In this document: positions 31,567 to 39,557 of the stretch, in pieces | Position numbering within the stretch: the first letter of the stretch is position 1 | Layout: each line of letters begins with the position of its first letter | Source: a virus | IMG/VR virus record: IMGVR_UViG_3300021365_000004 | Coordinates: 1-64,000 of that record | Strand: one strand, 5' to 3' | Length of the DNA stretch: 64,000 bases | The notes under the pieces: generated by a model | What the model was told of the DNA's origin: nothing | Seen by the model: only the letters and a program-made list of their open reading frames with translations | Databases searched by the model: none | Position numbers and translations under genes: made by a program

Positions 31567-32208
31567 ATGATACCCTTTGAATTATATTCAATCACCCCCT
31601 CAGTCCCCCTCTATGGGGAAATCTTTCGTATTCCTAACTACTACTCTGAGAAGGAACTGACACATATAAGAGAGCGTATAGCACATGATGTGAATAAGAT
31701 AGGTGGGTATGTACCCGATACTTGTTATCCATCTATGAAAATAGAGTATACCACTGACCCACAATCTAAGTTTGTCTCTGAGAAGTCTCAATGGTTATTG
31801 GATAATTGGTCTCTTATACGTGAATTGACTGAGATAGATGACATTCAATACCATGGGGATAACACTAAGGTTCCTCAATGGGTTGATGAGTCTGCACGTG
31901 GTTCTCCCCCCTATAATAAGCTTTATCCCCCTCATACGGATATGGGAAGCAGGAAGTTGCTGACGATACTTGTTCCTTTAAGTGATATGGGTGACCCTAC
32001 GAAGTTTCATGGTATTACCTCTGATAAGTCTAAGCCCGTGTCTCGTGTATGGTGTCATGAGTGGGGTGTGAATGATGCTTATATGTTTAGACCGTCTCAA
32101 AGGTCGTGGCATTCCTATCAAAATACTATGGGGATTGATAGGTGGATTAGTAATGTGAATTTGATTGGTGAGTTGGTTGTTGGGGAACTAGCAAACGATA
32201 ATAATTAA
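31567..32208 (+). CDS. 2OG-Fe(II) oxygenase-like protein (plus strand)
   Basis: 213 residues. The double-stranded beta-helix ligands are visible: P-P-H-T-D-M-G near residue 121 (H-x-D), then L-L-T-I-L-V-P-L, and distal H in S-W-H-S-Y near 178 with R in I-D-R-W-I-S. It probably hydroxylates an unknown substrate. It is the only plus-strand gene in the 11-64 kb region and ends convergently, overlapping the next oxygenase by 4 bp. Divergence from its neighbours suggests independent acquisition. Confidence 0.72.
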   Translation: MIPFELYSITPSVPLYGEIFRIPNYYSEKELTHIRERIAHDVNKIGGYVPDTCYPSMKIEYTTDPQSKFVSEKSQWLLDNWSLIRELTEIDDIQYHGDNTKVPQWVDESARGSPPYNKLYPPHTDMGSRKLLTILVPLSDMGDPTKFHGITSDKSKPVSRVWCHEWGVNDAYMFRPSQRSWHSYQNTMGIDRWISNVNLIGELVVGELANDNN

Positions 32209-32912
32209 TCTATCTCTATATGTAGAAAAGACTCTAAGGCTCGTTCCTCGTGGTATATACTGGGTGGGTTTAATGTTGTTGATGACATGTGACCGTCTAT
32301 GTGAATGTCGAATGCTTGAGAACATCTAGCCTCCTGTCTCGTGTTGGAGTCTACGGAATGCACGATGAGTGGACTAAACAAATGCAAGTCACCTCTTATG
32401 TTTTCTACCCATCCCTTACCTTGATACCATGTACCGTATTCTCTATGGTCGTTATGACTAAGGAATATATTACCGCTAATCATGTGTTGGTTTACGATAG
32501 GAATGATGTGTTGTTGTGACTTATCTATTTCCCAATCGTGTTCCCCTATTTGATTTAACTCTAGACCCGCGTGAATGTGGGGTCTTATGCCTTCGCCTTT
32601 GTCCCATCGATTACACCAACTCTTAATAAACACATCCTTGCAGTCTCGTGTGTCTACGAATGACATGATTCTTTCTATGAGATTGATACCCAGTTCGTCT
32701 TCGATAAGAGGTATCCAGTTATAGGTGGAATGTAGTGCAGTGAGACCAGTGTATCCATCGGAGTCTGCCCATACGATATTCTCGGGTGAGAATTCTTCGA
32801 TAAGTTGTGTGTGATGTGTAGAAATAAGTTCTACAATGGAGTCACATTCGACTTCACTGTAGAACTTTGGTATGACTATGTGATAGTCTTCGGATTGTCT
32901 TATAGAACCCAC
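32205..32912 (-). CDS. 2OG-Fe(II) oxygenase-like protein
   Basis: 235 residues. R-P-H-I-H-A-G-L-E supplies the first ligands (H-x-H/D position), S-G-N-I-F-L-S a core strand, and G-D-L-H-L-F-S-P-L-I-V-H-S-V-D with a following R-x-x-x-R-C the distal His and 2OG Arg. An aspartate in the H-x-D is replaced by His in H-I-H, so activity is less certain. It overlaps the glycosyltransferase-like gene upstream by 13 bp. Confidence 0.68.
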   Translation of the reverse strand: MGSIRQSEDYHIVIPKFYSEVECDSIVELISTHHTQLIEEFSPENIVWADSDGYTGLTALHSTYNWIPLIEDELGINLIERIMSFVDTRDCKDVFIKSWCNRWDKGEGIRPHIHAGLELNQIGEHDWEIDKSQQHIIPIVNQHMISGNIFLSHNDHREYGTWYQGKGWVENIRGDLHLFSPLIVHSVDSNTRQEARCSQAFDIHIDGHMSSTTLNPPSIYHEERALESFLHIEID

Positions 32913-33778
32913 AGTTCAAGATACCTGTCGGATTTAGGGTCTTTCCCTTCTCCTTTTAAATGTAGAAAGCTACATTGTTGACTGATATCTCTGTACTCGT
33001 GTTCAAAGGTAATGAATTGTGCTTGTTGGTCTCCACCAAGTCCTCTCCATTCTCCTTCATTCTCGAATGATGGTCGTACATTGGTTTCCCATTTCTGATT
33101 CATTTCCAAGTTTGCAAACTCATCACCAATAATGTATTGACCTACGATACCATGGTTAGTGTTTAACACCATACCTTTGTTCTCTGCAATTTGGTCTTCG
33201 ATGTATTGCTGTACGTTTGCACCATACTTTTCTTGAATGCCTGCTTTGTCAGCGAGGAAATTGTCGATAATGTACTTACCATCACCTTGTACCCAGCCAC
33301 AGAAATGTGGGAAGTATTGAGTATCCCCATCTTCCATCCAGTTTCTTTCTTGAAAGAAGAATGATGTATTATTCTCTTTGATAGCTGCAGTTTCTTCATC
33401 TGTGAAGGTGAAGTTGCATTCGTCTGTAGTACCTTTAGAAGGTAGACCTTCGTATATGACGGATGTACACATTTGTCTTGCAACGACTCTTGCATTGACA
33501 TAGGTACACTTAGATTCTTCTCTAAGTCCCTTCATATCTCCGTCCCATAGTAAGACTTGATACCATTCGTCATGAATGATTTCGGGGTCTTTCATTAATG
33601 GGATAACACGGATGCCTTCATCAAGACCTGTAGGGTCATCGGTATAGCAAGATAACCTTGCGATGGACATACCGTCATTTGTTAGACTTCTCTGTCTGTC
33701 TAACGATAACTTTAATCGATTTACATCTTCAGATGTAACTCCAAGACCATCGGTCTTAATTGTAACCACTTCAAACAT
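32900..33778 (-). CDS. Glycosyltransferase-like protein
   Basis: 292 residues. The first 85 residues follow a phage glycosyltransferase pattern: F-E-V-V-T-I-K, V-N-R-L-K-L-S-L-D-R-Q, L-S-C-Y-T-D-D-P-T-G-L and V-I-P-L-M, with W-Y-Q-V-L-L-W-D. C-terminal half has N-T-N-H-G-I-V-G-Q-Y near residue 213. I infer a nucleotide-sugar type fold from memory of related phage proteins. It is downstream of the TTGACG-17-TATAAT promoter with AGGAG before ATG. Coupling to an oxygenase suggests a glycan-modification pathway. Confidence 0.55.
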   Translation of the reverse strand: MFEVVTIKTDGLGVTSEDVNRLKLSLDRQRSLTNDGMSIARLSCYTDDPTGLDEGIRVIPLMKDPEIIHDEWYQVLLWDGDMKGLREESKCTYVNARVVARQMCTSVIYEGLPSKGTTDECNFTFTDEETAAIKENNTSFFFQERNWMEDGDTQYFPHFCGWVQGDGKYIIDNFLADKAGIQEKYGANVQQYIEDQIAENKGMVLNTNHGIVGQYIIGDEFANLEMNQKWETNVRPSFENEGEWRGLGGDQQAQFITFEHEYRDISQQCSFLHLKGEGKDPKSDRYLELWVL

Positions 33779-33850
33779 TTAACACTCCTATAAAAATAAT
33801 ATATTTGATTTCTGATTTTATTTAGGGTATAAAAAACCCTTCATACTTCT

Positions 33851-33879
33851 ATTATAAGATATATGAAGGGTCTCGTCAA
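33851..33879 (-). promoter_or_regulatory. Early promoter TTGACG-17-TATAAT
   Basis: Minus strand, near-perfect. A roughly 60-nt leader with a small GGGT..ACCC hairpin leads to the glycosyltransferase-like gene. Confidence 0.75.
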
Positions 33880-33883
33880 CTGG

Positions 33884-33997
33884 CTATTTAAACATTTCTT
33901 CTACAAGAACGTGTATGTCACCACTCTTCATCATATCGTTAAATTTGTCTGCTAGTGTCCTAAGATACGAGGCAGACAATGATGCGTAATATTGCAT
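33884..33997 (-). CDS. Tiny peptide (37 aa)
   Basis: 37 residues: M-Q-Y-Y-A-S-L-S-A-S-Y-L-R-T-L-A-D-K-F then an acidic helix ending M-F-K. AGGAGATAAAA before ATG is the best Shine-Dalgarno in the region, which argues for translation despite the size. Confidence 0.55.
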   Translation of the reverse strand: MQYYASLSASYLRTLADKFNDMMKSGDIHVLVEEMFK

Positions 33998-34078
33998 TTT
34001 TATCTCCTATATTTGTCGTAACAATCTGATACTCGGACTTCGAACTTAATCTACTTACTCTTGTATCGTACTTGTTAC

Positions 34079-34108
34079 ATAAGTGTGACATTTATGTGTC
34101 ACACTTAT
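34079..34108 (-). terminator. Strong hairpin after the outer membrane protein gene
   Basis: A perfect 12-bp stem (ATAAGTGTGACA / TGTCACACTTAT) with a 6-nt loop lies 20 bp past the outer membrane protein stop. Only a short A/T stretch follows. It probably terminates or stabilises that transcript. Confidence 0.65.
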
Positions 34109-34127
34109 ATATAGGTGAATCAACAAC

Positions 34128-34769
34128 TTAGAAGTTGTATAGTAATCCTACTGATATACTATCTGCAACTTGGTCTTCGAACACATCTTGACCAATCATA
34201 CCTGTTAAGGTAAAACTCTCATTCAAGTCATAACTCACATTGAGTTGACCGAATGTATCTTCACTGTCATATAGACCACCAACCAATGTTACGTCCAATA
34301 CTGGAATGAACCATAGGTCATATCCAATCTCGGCATAGTTATCATTCGTATCAATATCTTGATAGTATGATAAGGATAGGTTGCCAATATCTGCAGCTGC
34401 ATATAACTCTTCAAAAGATTCCACTGACCCATCGTATGTATATCTGATATACCCAACGTTCAATGTTACCTTGTCGGTTATAGGTAGTAATAGACCACCA
34501 TAGAAATCTGTCTCACTGGTTGCATCATCAAACTCAACGTCTGAGTTCCATGCACCAACATATAGTCCAGTTCCCTCGTGAAGAACCAAACCACCGACTG
34601 ACAATGCTGGTTGGTTTCCTTGTGAGACACCTCTCCATACATAGTCTGATTTATAACCTATCTCACCAGTGAAAGAAAATGATGGTGTTGATTCCACCCC
34701 TGCTCTTTCATCTGCTAAGACTCCAAATGACATTACTGTAAACAATAATGTTGCTAATATATTTTTCAT
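34128..34769 (-). CDS. Outer-membrane beta-barrel protein, TIGR02001/Gcw_chp-like
   Basis: 213 residues from M-K-N-I-L-A-T-L-L-F; AAAGGAG is 7 bases upstream. A signal peptide is cleaved near V-L-A. The mature protein alternates short amphipathic strands: F-T-G-E-I-G-Y-K-S-D-Y-V-W-R-G-V-S-Q, L-Y-V-G-A-W-N-S-D-V, D-F-Y-G-G-L-L-L and a C-terminal aromatic end L-L-Y-N-F, typical of Gcw_chp porin-like bacterial proteins. It is rare for a phage. It might alter the host surface, block superinfection or aid nutrient entry. Probably acquired from a proteobacterium. Confidence 0.8.
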   Translation of the reverse strand: MKNILATLLFTVMSFGVLADERAGVESTPSFSFTGEIGYKSDYVWRGVSQGNQPALSVGGLVLHEGTGLYVGAWNSDVEFDDATSETDFYGGLLLPITDKVTLNVGYIRYTYDGSVESFEELYAAADIGNLSLSYYQDIDTNDNYAEIGYDLWFIPVLDVTLVGGLYDSEDTFGQLNVSYDLNESFTLTGMIGQDVFEDQVADSISVGLLYNF

Positions 34770-34782
34770 ATATTCTCCTTTT

Positions 34783-34810
34783 TTTATTATCATGATTTTA
34801 TTATCATGAT
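34783..34810. repeat. 14-bp tandem repeat in the outer membrane protein leader
   Basis: Two perfect head-to-tail copies of TTTATTATCATGAT lie between tRNA-Ala and the Shine-Dalgarno of the outer membrane protein gene. Likely a slippage duplication; it may affect leader structure. Confidence 0.6.
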
Positions 34811-34816
34811 TAGTAC

Positions 34817-34892
34817 TGGTGGAGCTAGAGGGAATCGAACCCACGACCTACTGATTGCAAACCAGTCGCTCTCCCAACTGAGCTATAGCCCC
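34817..34892 (-). tRNA. tRNA-Ala (UGC)
   Basis: 76 nt cloverleaf with encoded CCA. Acceptor GGGGCTA/TAGCTCC, D arm GCTC..GAGC, anticodon loop TTTGCAA, T loop TTCGATT. The T stem has one U-U mismatch. It serves GCN Ala codons and is near an OMP gene and a small gene. Confidence 0.93.
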
Positions 34893-34898
34893 AGTAAA

Positions 34899-35060
34899 CT
34901 ATTCTTTAATTTGTTTTGTCTTTCTTGACTTATAGACTTTCTTTTTAGACTCGTCTATGTTAGGTGTAGATTTATCGTCTGCAACAAAACGACCTTTCTC
35001 GTCTCTTGCTCTGACCCATTCAAATCCTAACCAGTCTGTGAATTTATCCCAAAATGCCAT
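34899..35060 (-). CDS. Small basic protein (53 aa)
   Basis: 53 residues: M-A-F-W-D-K-F-T-D-W-L-G-F-E-W then a Lys-rich tail. GGAG precedes ATG. It ends just before tRNA-Ala. Unrecognised. Confidence 0.6.
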   Translation of the reverse strand: MAFWDKFTDWLGFEWVRARDEKGRFVADDKSTPNIDESKKKVYKSRKTKQIKE

Positions 35061-35074
35061 AAATTACTTCTCCT

Positions 35075-35704
35075 TTACACCGTTTTATAGTGTACGTTAC
35101 CTGCTACCGATATCCTTTCACCTTGTGGGTCATGGAATGGGTAGACAGAATGATTCAACCACGATGGGAAGATAAGTATATCTCCCTTCTCGGGGTAATG
35201 TGACATGGATGTCCAATTCATAAAATTGTTCTCTCCATAATGTAAGTCTATATGACCAGCAAGTGGTCTAGACTCTTTCGTTGTGGCCCTATCAAATTGA
35301 TTATTGATAGCGACATCTCGTTTGATGGTGTTCTTTGTGTAGAATACGAAACTAAACATACCATCATGTGCATGAATAGGATTGTATTCAAATTCTTTCT
35401 GTAGATTAACCCAAAGGCCCTCTATTTGCAGCTGTTCACTGTAAACTTCCATACCTATCTGTTGGGCCCATGTCACTACATGGTCTAGAATGTGACTCTT
35501 TGTATTCTCGGTTACTACATCTTCAATGGATACTTGTGTATCAACTCTACCAGCAAGTAAGTCTGCACCTATCTTGTGGTCTTTGTTGTATCTACGTGAT
35601 TCTATATCTCGATTAACTTCATCGATGACATCCATATCCATCTTTCCAACCCAAACTGGTGGGCCGAATGGTGTGATGAGTTCACCTTCAGGGCTATTCT
35701 TCAT
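35075..35704 (-). CDS. 2OG-Fe(II) oxygenase (2OG-FeII_Oxy_5 type)
   Basis: 209 residues from M-K-N-S-P-E-G-E-L (AGAGG upstream). G-L-W-V-N-L-Q, N-P-I-H-A-H-D-G-M-F-S-F-V-F-Y (H-x-H-D), and F-P-S-W-L-N-H-S-V-Y-P-F with R-I-S-V-A-G-N match the common phage dioxygenase family whose final H and R bind iron and 2OG. Substrate unknown. It is part of a run of related but divergent oxygenases. Confidence 0.82.
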   Translation of the reverse strand: MKNSPEGELITPFGPPVWVGKMDMDVIDEVNRDIESRRYNKDHKIGADLLAGRVDTQVSIEDVVTENTKSHILDHVVTWAQQIGMEVYSEQLQIEGLWVNLQKEFEYNPIHAHDGMFSFVFYTKNTIKRDVAINNQFDRATTKESRPLAGHIDLHYGENNFMNWTSMSHYPEKGDILIFPSWLNHSVYPFHDPQGERISVAGNVHYKTV

Positions 35705-35933
35705 CTGACCTCTTTTCAGTAAGGACTGCATGTGGCAATCCATTCTTTCTTCTTCTCACGAACTCGTTTGCAATCTTCTGACGCAATTTACCTTTCCCTC
35801 GTTGTGTAAGTATCTTATTGTATTCTTCAATAAGCTCTTTCAGTGGAGTAGATTTCATATAATAATGTGTTACTGAAACTTTTCCTGTTCCACGTGCAAC
35901 GGTTTTTTGGGTTGGTTTAAATTTTGTCGGCAT
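35694..35933 (-). CDS. Conserved small basic protein
   Basis: 79 residues from M-P-T-K-F-K-P-T-Q-K. It continues H-Y-Y-M-K-S-T-P-L-K-E-L-I-E-E-Y-N and K-L-R-Q-K-I-A-N-E-F-V-R-R, matching a small protein of marine T4-like phages (memory). Basic and helical; possible nucleic-acid binding. Overlaps both neighbours by 11-17 bp. Confidence 0.65.
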   Translation of the reverse strand: MPTKFKPTQKTVARGTGKVSVTHYYMKSTPLKELIEEYNKILTQRGKGKLRQKIANEFVRRRKNGLPHAVLTEKRSDEE

Positions 35934-36090
35934 TTTGCTCCTTGGTTCGGGGTTTATGTTTAACATGCCAGTCATGACTACAATATGCATCACAAAAAAC
36001 ATGCACTGGTTTTTGGTTGATTGGTGTGTGGTATTTGACTTGTGTCATATCTAGTTCTTTTTTACACTCACTACATTTAATCTTGTTCAT
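35917..36090 (-). CDS. Small zinc-finger-like protein
   Basis: 57 residues from M-N-K-I-K-C-S-E-C-K-K (the frame extends three codons further). C-S-E-C near residue 6 and C-D-A-Y-C-S-H near 34 form a four-cysteine zinc site. It may bind DNA or RNAP. Overlaps the oxygenase upstream. Confidence 0.65.
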   Translation of the reverse strand: MNKIKCSECKKELDMTQVKYHTPINQKPVHVFCDAYCSHDWHVKHKPRTKEQNADKI

Positions 36091-36721
36091 CGAAGTCACT
36101 TCCTTCTTCGTTATGTCGTTTAAACCATATTGCTAGAACGTATCTTTCACCTTGAAAGAGAGGTTCCACTCCATGCCACCTTTCAGTGGAATTGTTGAAT
36201 GCAACCATGGTTCCTGTTCGTGGTTGTAAGATATGTCCTTCGACATTCAAACGTCCACCTTGATAATTGTCATTCAACATAAAGATTGTTGTACCTGTAT
36301 CATCTTGGTCTGCTTCATCTTTATGCCATTGGAACATTGTATCCGTTGGATATTTCATTATCGTAGCATACGTTATTTCTCCAAACTCTGCAGTTTTAGG
36401 AAGATATGGCTCCACTAAGTCTAGAACTTCCTCGAATGGTGTAGTACCTTGTTCCAGTACAGTCACATCGTGTCCAGTACGTGGATGTTCGTATCTCCAT
36501 GATTTATCCATAACAGACAGTTCTTTGGCACATATCTGTCCATTATCCTCTTGGAAAACTTCGGATATTACCATTCTATCCATTACATTTATAATAACAT
36601 CACATGACTCTTGTGTCAATACGCTATCTGCAATCATTAGTAGATTGGATGCAGTCTCCTCATACTCATGTGAAGCATCTTTGACTACTTGTGTACTGAC
36701 TACTAGTTTTCGTATCGGCAT
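36077..36721 (-). CDS. 2OG-Fe(II) oxygenase (prolyl-4-hydroxylase-like)
   Basis: 214 residues. F-Q-W-H-K-D-E-A-D supplies H-x-D, then I-F-M-L-N-D-N-Y-Q-G-G-R-L-N-V-E-G and F-N-N-S-T-E-R-W-H-G-V-E-P-L with G-E-R-Y. All ligands of the P4H fold are present. It is coupled by one base to the next oxygenase. Substrate unknown. Confidence 0.85.
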   Translation of the reverse strand: MPIRKLVVSTQVVKDASHEYEETASNLLMIADSVLTQESCDVIINVMDRMVISEVFQEDNGQICAKELSVMDKSWRYEHPRTGHDVTVLEQGTTPFEEVLDLVEPYLPKTAEFGEITYATIMKYPTDTMFQWHKDEADQDDTGTTIFMLNDNYQGGRLNVEGHILQPRTGTMVAFNNSTERWHGVEPLFQGERYVLAIWFKRHNEEGSDFDEQD

Positions 36722-37419
36722 TATCTGTCTCTATGATTTGGTACAGGGTGGAAGAATCTCACGTATGAGTATCTCCATTTGTCTTCACAATATTTGGTGT
36801 AATCATCTATCCATGCACCATGTAATTTGTTACCAGTGAAAATAACACATGTGTTGTATTTGGCTGGTATGATGTAATCAATCTCAAACTCTTCTTCAAC
36901 TGGATATAGAACACCCATATGTTCCATGTTGGTAATCCACTCACCTTTATATACTGCAGTTCCACCGCTCTCTTCTTTATCCATGTATACTAACATATTC
37001 AATGTGGACTTATCATCGGGTGTGATGAAATCACTGTCGATGTGTGGGTAGTGTTGCATTCTAGTATCAAACTCTGTTATTGTTTGAAAACAATTAAACT
37101 CATGAATCTGTTTGTAGTCATAGTCTCCTGTCCACCAGTATTTTCTACATAGTTCTAGGATTCTATCCATTTCATTAATCCCGACTCTAGTAGGATGTCC
37201 TATCTTGTCTGTAATACGACAATCATTGTATACGGTACCATTGGGTGAATCTCTTTCTGTAGAGTATTTCCACATAGGGTACTGTCTACTTGAGATGTGG
37301 TCATATATGTCTTCGGGGTTCTCAAAGAAATCGTGTATTGTGAGAACACCATTCTCGAATTCATAATCTAGTTTGGGGTTGATTGCATACAGCTCATCAA
37401 GTGCGTAAGTCTTTTTCAT
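36721..37419 (-). CDS. 2OG-Fe(II) oxygenase-like protein
   Basis: 232 residues. H-Y-P-H-I-D-S-D-F gives H-x-D near residue 125, followed by L-V-Y-M-D-K-E-E-S-G-G-T-A-V-Y and F-T-G-N-K-L-H-G-A-W with R-Y-S-Y-V. Iron and 2OG ligands look intact. An AATAAATA element lies 5 nt before ATG, predicting a leaderless late transcript that begins a pair of oxygenases. Confidence 0.78.
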   Translation of the reverse strand: MKKTYALDELYAINPKLDYEFENGVLTIHDFFENPEDIYDHISSRQYPMWKYSTERDSPNGTVYNDCRITDKIGHPTRVGINEMDRILELCRKYWWTGDYDYKQIHEFNCFQTITEFDTRMQHYPHIDSDFITPDDKSTLNMLVYMDKEESGGTAVYKGEWITNMEHMGVLYPVEEEFEIDYIIPAKYNTCVIFTGNKLHGAWIDDYTKYCEDKWRYSYVRFFHPVPNHRDR

Positions 37420-37424
37420 AATAT

Positions 37425-37432
37425 TATTTATT
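37425..37432 (-). promoter_or_regulatory. Late-like element AATAAATA abutting a start codon
   Basis: One mismatch to the T4 late octamer, 5 nt before ATG at 37419. Confidence 0.45.
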
Positions 37433-38183
37433 TGCCGTCAAAAAGGTGACGATATGACATATTGTCACCAGTAGTATTGCTGTTGAATTGTTCTCTTAGT
37501 TTAAGGTTGAATGATAGTGAATATCTCAGTTCTTTGCTTTCTGATTCCATAGACGGTGGAACAGCATGCATCAAATAAGACGGCCAAAGTAGGAAATCAC
37601 CAGCCGTTGGGTAGAACATCATATCAGACTGAAATCCAGTACATCCAGTAAACTCCATATGGGGTTTATCATTGAACGTTCTCAAATCCTCAACTCCATT
37701 ATGTACATGACATGCAGCCATGTTAGGATTCCAAAACTTGATTGGTCTGTCGGATGAATTGATATACCATGTACCACTCATATGTGAATCTACGTGATTG
37801 TGTATTTCGTGTTGATGCTCTGCATCATATCTGTTGACCCATGCAAACAGATGTATATCGTCTCTGCAGTATTGTCTAACATCTCTATCGAATTGTGTTC
37901 TTACGAACTCGATATAGGTATCTTTGATTGTGTTTGAGAAATCCTTGAACCATGGTAAGATATGAGTTTGAGTTCTTATGTCCTCATCAAAGTATGATGT
38001 GTAATTAGACAACTTGTCCTTGTTACTCTTTCCAGCAACATGGTCAATCAACTTGTCTATATCTCTCTTCACCAAGCCTGGTGAGTAATCTAATTGACCC
38101 CTCAAGAATGGTGTCGCAAACATAGGTATCACCCTATGTCGTGCTGGTTGAAACTTCTGTTGGTCTTGTTTCGCTGGTTTCAT
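37428..38183 (-). CDS. 2OG-Fe(II) oxygenase-like protein
   Basis: 251 residues. W-V-N-R-Y, H-E-I-H-N-H-V-D-S-H-M-S-G-T-W-Y-I near residue 127 and F-L-L-W-P-S-Y-L-M-H-A-V-P-P with R-Y-S-L-S-F-N match the same phage dioxygenase family as 35075. It overlaps the small membrane gene upstream. Confidence 0.8.
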   Translation of the reverse strand: MKPAKQDQQKFQPARHRVIPMFATPFLRGQLDYSPGLVKRDIDKLIDHVAGKSNKDKLSNYTSYFDEDIRTQTHILPWFKDFSNTIKDTYIEFVRTQFDRDVRQYCRDDIHLFAWVNRYDAEHQHEIHNHVDSHMSGTWYINSSDRPIKFWNPNMAACHVHNGVEDLRTFNDKPHMEFTGCTGFQSDMMFYPTAGDFLLWPSYLMHAVPPSMESESKELRYSLSFNLKLREQFNSNTTGDNMSYRHLFDGK

Positions 38184-38425
38184 AGTTTAATCGCCAATAA
38201 TAGTAAAATTGATATTAGTAATATGTTTGTCATGAAGATACCGATTGCAAGAATGGTATGATACCAAATCCATCTTGTCTTGTACGCATTCTCAATTGAT
38301 ATGTCGTTGGGGTCAACATCATCTTCCATCATGTCGATTTTTTTAGGTTCTATCGACACATCATACACGATTTCTTTATCTTCTTGCCAAGCCCAATCTA
38401 CAAATTTGTCAAACCACTTAGTCAT
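38180..38425 (-). CDS. Small C-terminal-anchored membrane protein
   Basis: 81 residues. An acidic soluble part is followed by one C-terminal membrane segment (T-I-L-A-I-G-I-F-M-T-N-I-L-L-I). It lies between spanin genes and oxygenases. Unrecognised. Confidence 0.6.
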   Translation of the reverse strand: MTKWFDKFVDWAWQEDKEIVYDVSIEPKKIDMMEDDVDPNDISIENAYKTRWIWYHTILAIGIFMTNILLISILLLLAIKL

Positions 38426-38963
38426 CCGCCTTCTCTATTTTAACTGCAACCCCCTTCTCATTTCCTTTCGGGGTTTTGATAGTAACGTTTCTGTAGTATA
38501 CAACTACTTCACCTAATTGCTTTATGTATCGTTTGAGTTCTTGCATGTTTGCACTCATGACCTCATAGTCTCCTATGGTAGTCGCAACGAATACAACCTC
38601 ACCACCATTCTGTTCTTTCATTTCATCTAAGAAATAATCAAGGTGTGTGTAACCAACTGGCCACTCGGGATTGTCTCTGTCCTCAAGGTTACATGTCTTA
38701 GGACGTTTAAGTTGTTCTACACCCTCTTCATCGAACTTCTTAGGGTCAAATGATAGGGTCTTTCTGCATAGGTTATCTTTCTTTGCCTCTGATACAACAA
38801 ACCATGTAGGTGCAGTCATTTCAATAGGTCTTGGTAATGTAGGTTGAATGATATCTATTTCAATAGGTGCAGATACAACCTCAATCTGCTTGGTTCCTAA
38901 TAAACTACAACCACTAATCGTCGCGATTAGACTCGTCAAGATTATAAATTTCTTGTGTATCAT
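38418..38963 (-). CDS. Candidate outer-membrane spanin lipoprotein
   Basis: 181 residues. M-I-H-K-K-F-I-I-L-T-S-L-I-A-T-I-S-G-C is a lipoprotein signal (I-S-G-C). A Pro-rich linker follows (P-T-L-P-R-P-I-E-M-T-A-P). Near the end Y-E-V-M-S-A-N-M-Q-E-L-K-R-Y-I-K-Q then Y-Y-R-N resembles phage o-spanin-type proteins. Its start is embedded 50 bp inside the upstream i-spanin-like gene, the classic overlapping layout. Confidence 0.65.
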   Translation of the reverse strand: MIHKKFIILTSLIATISGCSLLGTKQIEVVSAPIEIDIIQPTLPRPIEMTAPTWFVVSEAKKDNLCRKTLSFDPKKFDEEGVEQLKRPKTCNLEDRDNPEWPVGYTHLDYFLDEMKEQNGGEVVFVATTIGDYEVMSANMQELKRYIKQLGEVVVYYRNVTIKTPKGNEKGVAVKIEKADD

Positions 38964-39297
38964 CTTCTATTCCCTCAAATACTCTATCAGTTCCACGATT
39001 GAACTTACCTGTCATTATACCAGGCTTTGCAACTGCAAGAGCGTTTAAATTATGTCTTTGGAATATCTGTAGATACTCCGCCTTTTCTGCTTCAATCGAT
39101 GCATTTTTACGACTCATGTTTTGTAATGCTTTACCCTGTTTCTCAAACTGTTCTTTCATTACTTCCATAGCACGTTGTTGTTCTTCTACTGCAGCTTCTA
39201 ACTTAATGTTATTTTGGGTAAGTGTTTGATTCTCATTATACAAAAAGAAACAAAACAATCCCACTGCTACTAGAAGACCCATAGTTAATTGATTCAT
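38914..39297 (-). CDS. Candidate inner-membrane spanin (Rz-like)
   Basis: 127 residues: an N-terminal membrane anchor (T-M-G-L-L-V-A-V-G-L-F-C-F-F-L), a coiled coil (residues 28-80) and a C-terminal N-L-N-A-L-A-V-A-K-P-G-I-M plus N-R-G-T-D-R-V-F-E-G-I-E-D-D-T, a pattern repeated in phage spanin-like proteins. It fuses inner and outer membranes at lysis with the overlapping lipoprotein. Confidence 0.65.
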   Translation of the reverse strand: MNQLTMGLLVAVGLFCFFLYNENQTLTQNNIKLEAAVEEQQRAMEVMKEQFEKQGKALQNMSRKNASIEAEKAEYLQIFQRHNLNALAVAKPGIMTGKFNRGTDRVFEGIEDDTQEIYNLDESNRDD

Positions 39298-39557
39298 TAA
39301 TCTATCTCCTCTATTTTTACTTCAAGTCCTTTGACCGAACGTATCTCTACTACGTTCTTGGTTTCATAGTCTTTGAATTTTAAATGTTTCGGTCTATTAA
39401 TCATGACATTTCTTGATACATATTCCGACTTGTACATATTACCACCTTCCGATTGACGGTAGATTGTAATCTTGTATTCTGCTTTGAATAGGGATTTCAG
39501 CCATTCCCAAATGACCCATACCCCTCTACGCATGAATACTCCTATCTTTTTAAGCAT
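39297..39557 (-). CDS. Hypothetical small protein near spanins
   Basis: 86 residues, basic, with an amphipathic Trp-rich N-terminus (V-W-V-I-W-E-W-L-K-S-L-F) and a beta-rich rest. Overlaps both neighbours. Possibly part of the lysis cassette, by position only. Confidence 0.55.
   Translation of the reverse strand: MLKKIGVFMRRGVWVIWEWLKSLFKAEYKITIYRQSEGGNMYKSEYVSRNVMINRPKHLKFKDYETKNVVEIRSVKGLEVKIEEID

Noticed and set aside
36267-36839. 190-residue plus-strand ORF
   Set aside because: Lies wholly antisense to two clear oxygenase genes; Ser/Cys-rich shadow composition.
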